A DNA stretch of 48,207 bases from Bacteroidota bacterium (GTDB lineage Bacteria > Bacteroidota > Bacteroidia > Chitinophagales > Chitinophagaceae): positions 1 through 48,207 of the forward strand of contig JAEWBT010000063.1 in the NCBI GenBank assembly GCA_023391015.1. Reading direction: 5' to 3'. The notes under the pieces are model-generated. The model was not told the origin of the DNA. It searched no databases and saw nothing but the letters and a program-made list of their open reading frames with translations. Positions 33,735 through 42,429 of this stretch are shown here, in pieces. Position numbers and translations under genes: made by a program. Within the stretch, counting starts at the first letter, position 1. Every line of letters begins with the position of its first letter.

Positions 33735-34124
33735 CTATTTGGCTATTAGCGCTTTCAATTCCCGAAAAAAATGCTCTACCGGACTGATCAGACTTTTCAC
33801 TGCGCTCCCCTCAAAGTTGTAGAAATCACCGTAATCGCCTTTTTGCCTGTAATTAAATAAATCGGTAAAAAGCCTGCCTTGTTCTACAGCTATCAGTCCG
33901 GGTTTGACGAATAAAAGGTTGAATTGATCTTTAATCCCTTTGTGCGTTTTGGCTTCCACATTTTTGCTGAGCAGCAAGGCTGAGACCAGGTAAAAACAGC
34001 TGTAATAAAGCCGGTTCATAGCACTGTTCCAGCGCTCGCCTGCGATCAGATAAATGGCATCACTTAAAGCCATATCTGCCTGGCCAACGTAATAGGCAAC
34101 CGGGTCAAGTTCTGATTCACTCAT
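33735..34124 (-). CDS. HEPN-domain protein, toxin candidate of an MNT/HEPN pair
   Basis: This 129-residue helical protein is of the HEPN type (PF05168): YVGQADMALSDAIYLIAGER, NRLYYSCFYLVSALLLSK, KTHKGIKDQFNLLFV and YRQKGDYGDFYNFE. The last segment is the family's conserved R-x3-DYgD motif. In MNT/HEPN systems the HEPN protein is usually an RNase toxin that is AMPylated on a tyrosine, or otherwise neutralised, by the MNT partner. The start codon overlaps the stop of the MNT gene by four bases (ATGA), so the two are coupled. The catalytic R-x4-6-H motif of the RNase-active HEPN group is not obvious here, so activity is uncertain. Confidence 0.85.
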   Translation of the reverse strand: MSESELDPVAYYVGQADMALSDAIYLIAGERWNSAMNRLYYSCFYLVSALLLSKNVEAKTHKGIKDQFNLLFVKPGLIAVEQGRLFTDLFNYRQKGDYGDFYNFEGSAVKSLISPVEHFFRELKALIAK

Positions 34125-34435
34125 AAAGCAATGCCCTCGCTTTGAATGCTTTTAAATAAAGGCATGGCCCGGTGGCGGGTATTCCAATCGGCCCGTGAAT
34201 ACACAAAAACCGAAATGGAGGTTTCCATCTGAAGCTCAACGTCATAGAGCCGATGCCGGATGGCTTGTTCGTCTTGAAAAGTCACTTGGGGTTGGTCCAA
34301 CAAGACCAGTACATCCCAGTCGGATTCCGGCAAAGCATTGCCCCGTGCTTGGGAACCAAACAAAATCACCTCAGCCGTCGGGTTATTTCCGGTAACTGCG
34401 CTTTTTATTTTCTGTTTGATAACTTTCGCTGTCAT
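34121..34435 (-). CDS. MNT-type minimal nucleotidyltransferase, antitoxin candidate
   Basis: This 104-residue protein has the polymerase-beta-like nucleotidyltransferase core (PF01909): ILFGSQARGNALPESDWDVL contains G-S-x10-12-D-x-D, the two metal-binding aspartates of the fold. A third strand, QMETSISVFVYS, may supply the remaining position. The partner HEPN gene starts inside its last codon. In characterised pairs the MNT enzyme adds AMP units to the HEPN toxin. A T9SS-free, low-copy accessory pair like this is typical of mobile or defence islands. No promoter could be assigned with confidence. Confidence 0.88.
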   Translation of the reverse strand: MTAKVIKQKIKSAVTGNNPTAEVILFGSQARGNALPESDWDVLVLLDQPQVTFQDEQAIRHRLYDVELQMETSISVFVYSRADWNTRHRAMPLFKSIQSEGIAL

Positions 34436-34491
34436 GCTAAAGTGTGCCCTTGCTGTTGGGTCGTTGCAAATATCAAATATACTGATTTGGC

Positions 34492-36666
34492 TTAAAACAA
34501 GCTTCCCTGCCCGTCCCCCTTTCCAGAAATGCTTCCATCCCCACCTCCATTTTCCGGAATTTCTACTTCCGGTGCCTCCGCCATCAGCTCCAAAAACTCC
34601 GGCTCGCTTACAATCGCGACGCTGCCGAGCTTCTTGGCTTTTTCCAGTTTGCTGCCCGCATCCGCGCCTACAACGAGGTAATTCAGCTTTGCCGAAACGC
34701 CGCTGAGCAACGTGCCACCCCGCGCTTCCACCATCGCCTCGCCCTCGCTGCGCTTCATCTGCGAAAGCGTGCCGGTAAAAAGAAACGTTTTTCCGGAAAA
34801 CGCGCCGCCAACGGGTTTGGCTTTGTGGGCGTTGCGCATTTCCACCCCAAGCGCCTGCAAACGCGCAATCAGCTCGCGGTTTTCTTCTTTCTCAAAAAAA
34901 TGCCGGATAGATGCGGCCACCTTCGGCCCCACATCTTTGAGCGTCATCAGCTGCTCTTCCGAAAAACCGTAGAGTTCCTGGATATTCTCCACTGCACCGG
35001 CCAGCGTTTTGCCCATGCCTTCGCCCACCTGCGGAATGCCCAATCCAAATAAAAACCGGCTCAGGGGCTGCTTCTTAGACGCTTCGATAGCGGCTTTCAG
35101 GTTTTCCACTTTCTTCGCCCCGAAGCCTTCCATACCCTGAATCTCCTCCCAATTCAGGGTGTACAGCATCGGCAGACTCTTGAGGATGCCCAGGTCAAAA
35201 AACTTCCGGATCACCGCCTCGCCCAGCCCGCGAATGTCCATCGCGTCTTTAGAGCAATAGTGGATGATGCGCTCCACCGCCTGCGCCGGACACGCCGCAT
35301 TGATGCAGCGCCAAATGGGGTCATCGGGCAGTTTCTCCAATTCGCTGCCACAGGCCGGACAGTGGCTTGGATAGATAATGGGTTCCTGGGTTCCATCGCG
35401 CAGTTCCGGAAGCGATTTTACGAGGTAAGGAATCACGTCGCCGGCGCGTTCAATCAACACCGTATCGCCCAGCATAAGGTCTTTTTCGCGGATAAAATCT
35501 TCGTTGAAAAGCGTTGCTGAAGAGACCATTACGCCGCCAATTGCCACCGGGTCGGTTTTGGCTACAGGCGTTACCGAGCCGGTCCGGTTCACGTTAAACT
35601 CCACGCGCCGGAGCACCGTTGTGGCTTGCCGGGCGGCGAACTTGTAGGCCACGGCCCAGCGCGGGTGGTGGCTGGTCATGCCCAGCTGGTCCTGCAGCGC
35701 GAGGCTGTTCACCTTCACCACCGCGCCGTCAATCTCAAACGGCAGACTATCCCGCCGGGCTTCAAAATCGGCGAGGTAGGCAATCACTTCTTCAATGGTG
35801 TCAAAAAGATGCAGCTCTTTCACCGGCGTCGGGAAGCCGTGGCGGTAGAGCCATTGGAGTGTATCGTAGTGGGTATCAAAGGCTTCAGGCAGGGATTTTC
35901 CGGAAACCGCGGTGGCCTCGCTCACGTGGTAGAGCACGGCGGTGAGCTTGCGGTTGCGCACCTCGGCGGGGTCCAGCATGCGCAGCGTTCCCGAAGCGGC
36001 GTTGCGCGGGTTGGCCAAGAGCGACAGACCCGCTTCGGCGCGTTGTTGGTTGTATTCGGCAAAAAGGGCTTTGTGAATCACCACCTCGCCCCGGATTTCC
36101 AGTGTTTGGATGCTTTCCAAATCAGCGGCCAGGGGCAGGGTGCGAATCTGCCGGACGTTTAACGAAATATCTTCGCCCACCACACCATCGCCGCGGGTGG
36201 CACCGCGCACCAGTTTCCCATTCTCATAAATCAGGGAAATACTCGCGCCGTCATATTTCGGCTCCACGCAATACTGTACTTTTTCACCCTTTGCACCCGC
36301 CTGCACACGCCGGTCCCAGTCGTGGAGGTCCTGCGCATTGTAGGTATTGTCCAGCGACAGCATCGGCACCAGATGGGCGACTTGTGGAAAGCGCTCACTC
36401 AGGGCCTGGGCAATGCGTTGGGTAGGCGAATCCGGCTGTTGTAAATCCGGAAACTCCCGCTCCAGCGCTTCCAATTTTTTATAGAGGGTATCATACTCAA
36501 AATCGGCCAGTTGCGGAGTGTTTTCCACATAATATTTCCACTCGGCGTGGCGCAAAATGGAAATCAGTCGCGAGATGGCTTCGTCGGGCGGCAGGGCATC
36601 TGCACCTCCACTCAAAAACGCTTTGGCGTCGTTAAAAAGGGTTTTTTCGGCTTCCGGCGTGTACAT
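34492..36666 (-). CDS. ligA: NAD-dependent DNA ligase LigA
   Basis: This ligase of about 724 residues seals nicks with NAD+ in replication and repair. The start at 36666 (MYTPEAEKTLFNDAKAFLSG) is preferred to 36738, since the extension is non-conserved. The domains are an Ia region, an adenylation domain with EPKYDGASISLIYE (AMP-accepting Lys in KYDG) and ATRGDGVVGEDIS, an OB fold, a four-cysteine zinc finger (CPACGSELEKL, then WRCINAACPAQAVERI), helix-hairpin-helix repeats, and a C-terminal BRCT domain (FSGKTFLFTGTLSQMKRSEG). Two TTTCCGGAAA copies (34790 and 35897) encode SGK. It is followed on the left by the MNT/HEPN pair on the same strand. Confidence 0.96.
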   Translation of the reverse strand: MYTPEAEKTLFNDAKAFLSGGADALPPDEAISRLISILRHAEWKYYVENTPQLADFEYDTLYKKLEALEREFPDLQQPDSPTQRIAQALSERFPQVAHLVPMLSLDNTYNAQDLHDWDRRVQAGAKGEKVQYCVEPKYDGASISLIYENGKLVRGATRGDGVVGEDISLNVRQIRTLPLAADLESIQTLEIRGEVVIHKALFAEYNQQRAEAGLSLLANPRNAASGTLRMLDPAEVRNRKLTAVLYHVSEATAVSGKSLPEAFDTHYDTLQWLYRHGFPTPVKELHLFDTIEEVIAYLADFEARRDSLPFEIDGAVVKVNSLALQDQLGMTSHHPRWAVAYKFAARQATTVLRRVEFNVNRTGSVTPVAKTDPVAIGGVMVSSATLFNEDFIREKDLMLGDTVLIERAGDVIPYLVKSLPELRDGTQEPIIYPSHCPACGSELEKLPDDPIWRCINAACPAQAVERIIHYCSKDAMDIRGLGEAVIRKFFDLGILKSLPMLYTLNWEEIQGMEGFGAKKVENLKAAIEASKKQPLSRFLFGLGIPQVGEGMGKTLAGAVENIQELYGFSEEQLMTLKDVGPKVAASIRHFFEKEENRELIARLQALGVEMRNAHKAKPVGGAFSGKTFLFTGTLSQMKRSEGEAMVEARGGTLLSGVSAKLNYLVVGADAGSKLEKAKKLGSVAIVSEPEFLELMAEAPEVEIPENGGGDGSISGKGDGQGSLF

Positions 36667-36753
36667 AGGCGTAAAGGTCGGGTAGAAAAATTCCGGAAAA
36701 AAGGCTTTATTTCTGGAAAGTGCTACCCAATCTAACAACCTTAATAGTGAAGT

Positions 36754-38160
36754 CTAGTGCTTCACAAACTGTACCGCCTCGCTTGCTCCGATTTGCACCA
36801 GATAAACGCCGGCAGGTAGGCCTTTAGCCGACGTTTCCCAACGATTTTTTCCTTTTTGTTGAAATATCTTTTCGCGGCGCACCACCACGCCGGCTGCGTT
36901 GCAAATCGTGAGGGTTTCCGGTCCGGAAACAGCAGCCTGCCATTCCAGTTGAAGTGGTGTTTCGCCTACCGGATTGGGATACAGCCGCAGCGCATTGTCT
37001 GTTTCCGGAAAATTGATAACCGCCGCTGCCGCCCCTTGGTTGCGGAGCAGGTTGCCCGACAACAATAAATCCGGATAGCCGTCGCCATCAAAATCGGCAG
37101 TTTCGGCAATGCAGTTGGTAACATCTGCCGGGTATAGGGAATCCAATACAAACTGGCCCGTTCCGGTTCCGTAGGCCAGCATCGCAAAATCGAAATTCAC
37201 CGGATTGCCGCCGGCCAGCGCCAGGTCGGGCTTGCCATCGCGGTTGAAATCGCCCACAGCCACGGCGGAAGGTTCGCCAAATTCCGGCAGGTTGGTGATT
37301 ACAGCGCTAAAAGTTCCGTTGCCGTTGTTGTGGTAGAGGTCGGTACGATTGCGAACGCTGCTCGTGTCCACACCCGTTGCGAGAATGTCCAGCTTGCCGT
37401 CGCCGTCGTAATCCAGCCAATCCACTGTTCCGGCCATACCGGGAAAGTTATTAGGTTGCAGCTGAAAGCTGTCGGTACCCATGTTTTTATAGATCCAGAC
37501 CCGCGAGGAATGGGTGTTGAGCGCATAGCCGTTCATCAGCAAATCCAGCTTGCCGTCGCCATCATAATCGCCCCATTTGATTTCGCCACTTACAGCTCCC
37601 ATGATGGAAGCGACGGGCGTAAATGTAAGTCCCGGTCCGCCCTTCAGGATGGTACCGGTAAGCTGAAGGTTGCTGTCGTAGCCAGTCATGGCGAGGTCTA
37701 TCCAGCCGTCGCCGTTGTAGTCGGCAGCAGCAGTGTAGCCGCTTTGATAGCCGGGTAGGTTTACGCCGGGAAGGGGCACCAGTGTGCTGCCGTTGTATTG
37801 ATACACCCTGGTTGCAGACCCATTGGAATCCAAGCCCGACACGACCAGCTCGTCCGTCCCGTTATTGTCTAAGTCGGCCCAACACAGTTGCGGCAGGGGC
37901 ATATAGGGCAAGGCCAGCGGCAAGGCAACCAGCCCGTTTGGCGTATTGTGATAAATGGTGAGAAAATCCGGCTGACCGGCTTGCATGGTTTGGGCACCGT
38001 AGGCGAGATCTGCCCGGCCATCGCCGTCATAGTCGCCCCAGGCGGCGGCCCCGTAGGCACCCACACGAAAGGAATCTACCCGGGTGAAGCGTTGTGCATC
38101 GCTTTTAACATAAACAAATAAAGCAGCGAGCAGGAGCAGGGTCTTGCGAAAAGGAGCCAT
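36754..38160 (-). CDS. Secreted FG-GAP/VCBS repeat protein with T9SS type A sorting domain
   Basis: This 468-residue exported protein has a signal peptide (LLLLAALFVYVKSDAQ), then about seven FG-GAP/VCBS repeats with calcium-binding loops such as DYDGDGRADLAYG, DYNGDGWIDLAMT, DYDGDGKLDILAT, DFNRDGKPDLALA and DFDGDGYPDLLLS, a predicted beta-propeller. The C-terminal ~80 residues start LRLYPNPVGETPLQLEW and contain GLPAGVYLVQI, the type A T9SS sorting domain (TIGR04183), so it is exported by type IX secretion and probably attached to the surface. Its ligand is unknown. The gene has a good promoter at 38199-38206. Confidence 0.92.
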   Translation of the reverse strand: MAPFRKTLLLLAALFVYVKSDAQRFTRVDSFRVGAYGAAAWGDYDGDGRADLAYGAQTMQAGQPDFLTIYHNTPNGLVALPLALPYMPLPQLCWADLDNNGTDELVVSGLDSNGSATRVYQYNGSTLVPLPGVNLPGYQSGYTAAADYNGDGWIDLAMTGYDSNLQLTGTILKGGPGLTFTPVASIMGAVSGEIKWGDYDGDGKLDLLMNGYALNTHSSRVWIYKNMGTDSFQLQPNNFPGMAGTVDWLDYDGDGKLDILATGVDTSSVRNRTDLYHNNGNGTFSAVITNLPEFGEPSAVAVGDFNRDGKPDLALAGGNPVNFDFAMLAYGTGTGQFVLDSLYPADVTNCIAETADFDGDGYPDLLLSGNLLRNQGAAAAVINFPETDNALRLYPNPVGETPLQLEWQAAVSGPETLTICNAAGVVVRREKIFQQKGKNRWETSAKGLPAGVYLVQIGASEAVQFVKH

Positions 38161-38198
38161 ATGGTTTGGAAAAACAGTGTTGTGAATCTTAGAGATTC

Positions 38199-38206
38199 CA
38201 AAAATA
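38199..38206 (-). promoter_or_regulatory. Putative -7 promoter element of the FG-GAP gene
   Basis: The minus strand reads TATTTTTG (TAnnTTTG), 39 bp upstream of the ATG at 38160. Confidence 0.45.
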
Positions 38207-38402
38207 AAAATTGTTTCTATTTCCAGCCAACTATTTCTCTAACTCCTTTCCTTGTTTAATTCGCTGCGCGGAAAAAGCTTCCGGAAACGAATGTTATTTT
38301 CCGGAAATTTCCCTTTCTACAACGCTTTAATACATGTCTTCCAACTGCCAAGAGGTCCATCAAAACTGCACTGCCATTTTTCTTTGATAATTATCAAAAA
38401 AC

Positions 38403-38435
38403 AAAAAAGGAACGGCTTGGTTGCCGTTCCTTTTT
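38403..38435 (-). terminator. Rho-independent terminator after paaA (bidirectional)
   Basis: The stem AAGGAACGGC/GCCGTTCCTT with a 6-nt loop is flanked by A6 on the left and T5 on the right, so it can act on either strand. It lies just past the paaA stop at 38456. Confidence 0.8.
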
Positions 38436-38455
38436 CTATCAAAAACATTTTTTCT

Positions 38456-39412
38456 TTAAGCCGCAACCGATTGGGATGCTTCAGCTGCTTTGCGGGCCGC
38501 ACGTTTCTGCGAATGGGCCAAGGCTGCTTCGCGCACCCAGGCACCCTCTTCCCAGGCTTTCCGGCGCATATCCAAGCGCTCACGGTTGCAAGGGCCATTG
38601 CCTTTCACCACGTTCCAAAATTCCGTCCAGTCAATCGCACCGTAGTCATAGTGGCCACGTTCTTCATTCCATTTCAGGGCGGGGTCGGGAACGGTGAGTC
38701 CGAGGAATCTGGCCTGCTCAACGGTTACGTCCACAAATTTCTGGCGCAGCTCATCATTGGTAAACCGCTTGATTTTCCAACGCATACTTTGCTCGGTGTT
38801 GGGCGAATTATCATCTGGTGGACCAAACATCATCAGGCTGGGCCACCACCAGCGGTTGAGCGCGTCCTGGGCCATTTTTTTCTGTACTTGGGTGCCCTGC
38901 GCCAGTCGCATGATGGCCTCAAAGCCTTGCCGTTGGTGGAAAGATTCTTCTTTGCAAACACGAATCATCGCGCGGGCATACGGCCCGTAGCTGGTGCGGC
39001 ACAGCGGCACCTGGTTCATAATGGCAGCGCCATCTACCAGCCAGCCAATAGCACCCATATCGGCCCAGGTGGTGGTGGGGTAGTTAAAAATAGAAGAGTA
39101 TTTCGCCGTGCCGTTGTGAAGCTGTTCCAGCATCTGATCGCGCGACATGCCGAGGGTTTCGGCAGCGGAGTAGAGATACAGTCCGTGGCCGGCTTCGTCC
39201 TGCACTTTGGCCAGCAAAACGGCTTTGCGCTTCAGCGATGGGGCGCGGGTAATCCAATTGCCCTCCGGCAGCATTCCTACATACTCGGAATGTGCGTGTT
39301 GCGAAATCTGGCGGAGCAAGGTTTTCCGGTACGCATCCGGCATTTCATCGCGCGGCTCAATGAAAGAGTCGGACGCGATTTTGGCCTCAAAAGCTTCGTT
39401 GGTTGCGCTCAT
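38456..39412 (-). CDS. paaA: 1,2-phenylacetyl-CoA epoxidase, catalytic subunit A
   Basis: This 318-residue di-iron monooxygenase subunit converts phenylacetyl-CoA to its 1,2-epoxide with subunits B, C and E. It is recognised by ISQHAHSEYVGMLPEGNWIT, LLAKVQDEAGHGLYLYSAAE (ferritin-like ExxH iron ligand), VCKEESFHQRQGFEAIMRLA (second ExxH-type pair) and NRWWWPSLMMFGPPD. The length is typical. In most genomes paaA heads a paaABCDE operon; here a strong terminator follows directly and no paaB-E is in the window, so the subunits are encoded elsewhere or the gene is an isolated copy. It has its own promoter at 39444-39451. Confidence 0.96.
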   Translation of the reverse strand: MSATNEAFEAKIASDSFIEPRDEMPDAYRKTLLRQISQHAHSEYVGMLPEGNWITRAPSLKRKAVLLAKVQDEAGHGLYLYSAAETLGMSRDQMLEQLHNGTAKYSSIFNYPTTTWADMGAIGWLVDGAAIMNQVPLCRTSYGPYARAMIRVCKEESFHQRQGFEAIMRLAQGTQVQKKMAQDALNRWWWPSLMMFGPPDDNSPNTEQSMRWKIKRFTNDELRQKFVDVTVEQARFLGLTVPDPALKWNEERGHYDYGAIDWTEFWNVVKGNGPCNRERLDMRRKAWEEGAWVREAALAHSQKRAARKAAEASQSVAA

Positions 39413-39443
39413 AAGTGTTTTTTCCTGATTCCCTTTAAAGATA

Positions 39444-39451
39444 CAAAATTA
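39444..39451 (-). promoter_or_regulatory. Putative -7 promoter element of paaA
   Basis: The minus strand reads TAATTTTG (TAnnTTTG), 32 bp upstream of the paaA ATG. Confidence 0.5.
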
Positions 39452-39502
39452 TAACCAAACCGGCTGGGAAATGTTTTCCGCTCTTAGCAATCATTCAAAT
39501 TC

Positions 39503-39572
39503 CAGAAATCAAAGACCAAGTTCTGGAATTCAGAGTGCAGAAATCAAAAATCAAGTACCAGAAACCAAGGTC
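39503..39572. repeat. Degenerate direct repeats CAGAAATCAAAnACCAAGT
   Basis: Three imperfect units start at 39503, 39538 and 39559 with the shared core CAGAAA(T/C)CAA. The region is A-rich and lies between paaA and the S41 protease gene. It may be decayed low-complexity sequence. Confidence 0.45.
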
Positions 39573-39642
39573 TAAAAAATTTATTGCCGGAAATCGGGTA
39601 GGCATTTCCGGAAACTAAAGCCAACGCCTCCAACAACTTTAG

Positions 39643-41325
39643 CTAGCGCCCCAGGATTTTCCGGTATTCCGCTGGTTGTTCCAGCAAGGTCAGGGCTTTT
39701 TCGTAGTCGGCATCGTTGCGCAGCCCTTGCAGAATGCGGCCTTTCTGGTAGTAATACCGGCTGGCAACTTCGCTTTCCAACAAACGCTTGATTTCGGTTT
39801 TCTGGCGGTTCAGGTCGGCGCGCTTGTCGTGGGCAAGCTTTGTGCCCAACGCGGTAAATTCGCCTTTGGCGGCGGTGTAAGTGCCTTCGCGCGTAGCCAC
39901 CGCTTTCAGCGAATCAAACAGTTCGTCGGCGCTGGTGCGATACCGGAAATCTTTTTTATCTAGATAGTTGGCAAAGGCCTCAAAGTCGGCATCGCTGATG
40001 GCAAACTGTCCGGGAGCCGCAATGGTTTTGTGGTCTTTATTGTATTGGGTGGCCCAGTCAAAAACATAGCCTTTGGCATACAGCGCAACAATCAGGCGCG
40101 ACGGAATGCTGTCTTTCACCTTGATATCAGGCATCACACCACCACCGCTTTTTACGAGACGACCGGTTGTGGTTTTATAAGTTTTGCGCAGCGAATCCGG
40201 AATGTTGCTCACCTTGCCTTCGGCGCTGCGGTGGGCATAATCGAGCTGCTGAATACACCGGCCCGAAGGTGTGTAATACCGGGCAGTAGTTAGTTTTAAT
40301 TGCGAATTATAACCCAAGCGGCGCGTGGTTTGCACGAGGCCTTTGCCGTACGATTTTTCGCCTATTACGATGCCGCGGTCCAGGTCCTGCAACGTACCAG
40401 CCACGATCTCAGAGGCCGAAGCCGAAGAACCGTTAATCAAAACCGCCACCGGAATTTCGGTATTCCAGGCCGCGCCCGTGGTTTTAAACTCCTTATCCCA
40501 TTCCTCCATTTTGCCTTTGGTGCTCACCACCAACTGCCCGCGGTCTACAAACAGGTTGCACAGGTTCACGGCTTCGTCCAAAAGGCCGCCGGGATTGCCA
40601 CGCAGGTCCAGCACGACGCCTTTCAGAGGTGTTTGCCCTTTGAGCGAATCCAGCGCGTGACGCACCTGCCGCGCACAGTCGGGCGTAAACTGCGTCAGCC
40701 GGACATAGGCCATGTTTTTATTGGGGCCGCCAAGGCCGGCATACGGCACACTGCTCAGCGAAATTTGTTCGCGGGTTACCATTTTCACCGTTTCGGCGTT
40801 GGTAAACGCATCTTTTACTTTAATGGCCACCGGCGTTCCGGCAGCACCTTTTAGGAGTTGGGAAATATCTTCCACAGACTTGTCGCGGACATCTTTATTA
40901 TCCACCGATAGCACAATATCGCCGGGGTGCAACCCAGCGCGCATGGCAGGTGTGTTTTCATAAATCTCGCCAATCACGATATCGTCGCTGCGCTTTTGCA
41001 GGCTGGTGCCAATCCCGCCATATTTTCCGGTCGTCTGAAACTCATAGTCTTCAATATCCGACTCGGTAATGTAGTTGGTATAAGGGTCCAGTTCGGCCAA
41101 CATGGCATCCACGCCGGTTTTCACCAGCCGCCCTGGCTCGATGGGATCCACATAATAGCCATTGAGTTCCCGGAAAAGCGACGTAAAAATATCGAGATTC
41201 TTAGAGATTTCAAACATCGTATCGGCGTCTTTGCCTTGCACGAAAAGTCCGAAAACAGCAGCACAGCCGACTCCGGCAATAAACCCGCGACTGCGACGGG
41301 AAACGGATTTGAAAGAAAATTTCAT
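39643..41325 (-). CDS. S41 family C-terminal processing protease (CtpA-like)
   Basis: This 560-residue periplasmic serine protease has an N-terminal signal anchor (RSRGFIAGVGCAAVFGLFVQ), an N-terminal helical domain with LDPYTNYITESD, a PDZ domain at about 90-175 (GIGTSLQKRSDDIVIGEIYE, AGLHPGDIVLSVDN) and the S41 catalytic core with LDLRGNPGGLLDEAVNL, INGSSASASEIVAG (Ser301) and GEKSYGKGLVQ (Lys328), the expected Ser-Lys dyad. The C-terminal ~150 residues are helical and charged. Such proteases trim or degrade envelope proteins. It is divergent from the T9SS cargo gene at 41470 and has a clear promoter at 41391-41398. Confidence 0.94.
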   Translation of the reverse strand: MKFSFKSVSRRSRGFIAGVGCAAVFGLFVQGKDADTMFEISKNLDIFTSLFRELNGYYVDPIEPGRLVKTGVDAMLAELDPYTNYITESDIEDYEFQTTGKYGGIGTSLQKRSDDIVIGEIYENTPAMRAGLHPGDIVLSVDNKDVRDKSVEDISQLLKGAAGTPVAIKVKDAFTNAETVKMVTREQISLSSVPYAGLGGPNKNMAYVRLTQFTPDCARQVRHALDSLKGQTPLKGVVLDLRGNPGGLLDEAVNLCNLFVDRGQLVVSTKGKMEEWDKEFKTTGAAWNTEIPVAVLINGSSASASEIVAGTLQDLDRGIVIGEKSYGKGLVQTTRRLGYNSQLKLTTARYYTPSGRCIQQLDYAHRSAEGKVSNIPDSLRKTYKTTTGRLVKSGGGVMPDIKVKDSIPSRLIVALYAKGYVFDWATQYNKDHKTIAAPGQFAISDADFEAFANYLDKKDFRYRTSADELFDSLKAVATREGTYTAAKGEFTALGTKLAHDKRADLNRQKTEIKRLLESEVASRYYYQKGRILQGLRNDADYEKALTLLEQPAEYRKILGR

Positions 41326-41390
41326 TTGCTAAAGGAACCCCAAAAAACGCTTTTGGTTGGATGAAAAGTATGCCACAAACGGCGGTGGTA

Positions 41391-41398
41391 CAAATTTA
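41391..41398 (-). promoter_or_regulatory. Putative -7 promoter element of the S41 protease gene
   Basis: The minus strand reads TAAATTTG (TAnnTTTG), 66 bp upstream of the ATG. It is divergent from the element at 41446-41453. Confidence 0.5.
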
Positions 41399-41445
41399 AC
41401 AGGATACCATTCGGTTTATAAGTTGGAATTCAGCCATAAGACTCT

Positions 41446-41453
41446 TAATTTTG
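41446..41453 (+). promoter_or_regulatory. Putative -7 promoter element of the T9SS cargo gene
   Basis: TAATTTTG matches TAnnTTTG, 17 bp before the ATG at 41470. TTGG about 19 bp upstream could be a weak -33 element. The leader would be very short. Confidence 0.5.
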
Positions 41454-41469
41454 AACCCAAAGATTTTTT

Positions 41470-42183
41470 ATGAAAAAACTTTTTCTCTTTCTGCTGACGA
41501 TTCTCTCCTTTGCGAGCGTTCAGGCGCAGACTTTCTTCTCCGATAACAGCAGCCGCGGTGACTCGTCGCAAACGGGTGGCACCAGCGGTGATATCCTTGT
41601 TTTCAACATGCTGCGCGCCGCAACCGGAACGGTATCGCTTCGCTGGAATGTTACTAATTATTCTCAAAACCTTACGAACGGTACTTGGGGTTTTGGCGGA
41701 TTGTGTGACAACGAAGCCTGCCGGCCTACCAATGATGTTCTAAATGGCATCCGTTACACGGTTGTCTATGGCACTGCGCCGGAAGATTTTCACGCGATTT
41801 TCAATGCAGACAATGCACCCATGAATTCCACCGCTTGGGTACAAGTGGCGGTGAAAGATACCGCAGCCAACGGTAGTTCCCGCACTATAACCCTTATTGC
41901 GACTAAAACTCCGCTGGGTGTCATGACTACCGTGCGCAATGAGGACAATATCAAGGTCTATCCAAACCCGGCACGGGCAGATATTAATGTTCGCTTCGAC
42001 GGCGCAGAAAATATCAAAACCATTGGCGTTTACAACCTGCTGGGCCAGCCCATCAGTATGTATCGTGTAGTTGGCAGTAGTGCTAATATTCCGCTGACTG
42101 AAGTGCCTTCCGGCGTTTACTTCCTGCGGATGTATGACGGCCAAGGCAAGACTGTGGCCACCCGCCGCTTTACCCGCCAATAA
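41470..42183 (+). CDS. Secreted protein with T9SS type A sorting domain
   Basis: This 237-residue exported protein has the signal peptide MKKLFLFLLTILSFASVQAQ, then a ~135-residue beta-rich domain of unknown family (DILVFNMLRAATGTVSLRWN, GFGGLCDNEACRP), and a C-terminal type A sorting domain (NIKVYPNPARADINVRF, TIGVYNLLGQPI, LTEVPSGVYFLRMYD). The CTD directs type IX secretion. The internal domain resembles small secreted beta-sandwich proteins (copper-binding-like CDNEAC) but no metal site is proven. A strong terminator follows at 42205, so it is monocistronic. Confidence 0.9.
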   Translation: MKKLFLFLLTILSFASVQAQTFFSDNSSRGDSSQTGGTSGDILVFNMLRAATGTVSLRWNVTNYSQNLTNGTWGFGGLCDNEACRPTNDVLNGIRYTVVYGTAPEDFHAIFNADNAPMNSTAWVQVAVKDTAANGSSRTITLIATKTPLGVMTTVRNEDNIKVYPNPARADINVRFDGAENIKTIGVYNLLGQPISMYRVVGSSANIPLTEVPSGVYFLRMYDGQGKTVATRRFTRQ

Positions 42184-42204
42184 GATTTTTACCTTTCAAA
42201 AAAG

Positions 42205-42240
42205 GCCCGCATTCATCTGGAATGCGGGCTTTTTTTCTTT
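42205..42240 (+). terminator. Rho-independent terminator
   Basis: The perfect stem GCCCGCATTC/GAATGCGGGC with a 5-nt loop is followed by a T run, 22 bp after the stop of the T9SS cargo gene. Confidence 0.9.
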
Positions 42241-42255
42241 TCTGAAAGAAGAACA

Positions 42256-42275
42256 TTCCCGGAAATTTCCGGAAA
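42256..42275. repeat. TTTCCGGAAA doublet, 10-bp phase
   Basis: A near copy (TTCCCGGAAA, 42256-42265) and a perfect copy (42266-42275) stand back to back in the convergent gap downstream of the terminator. Confidence 0.75.
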
Positions 42276-42288
42276 ATAAAGAAGATTT

Positions 42289-42403
42289 GGGCCTGCCCCT
42301 TCCTTACGTCGGGACTTTCGGCTCGTCACCTGCTTTTCGGCCCTTGTCATCCCGAGCTTGTCGAATGTCACCCTGAGCTTGTCGAAGGGTCTATCCCTCA
42401 CGC
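42289..42403 (+). repeat. Dispersed GGGC(G/C)TG...CCTCACGC element, copy 3
   Basis: It begins GGGCCTGCCCCTTC, has GTCGGGACTTTCGGCT inside and ends TCTATCCCTCACGC. It also holds two copies of the widespread sequence GAGCTTGTCGAA (about 42353 and 42375), the second within CACCCTGAGCTTGTCGAAGG. Confidence 0.65.
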
Positions 42404-42429
42404 ATATTCCGGAAAAACCTACCAGGTTT

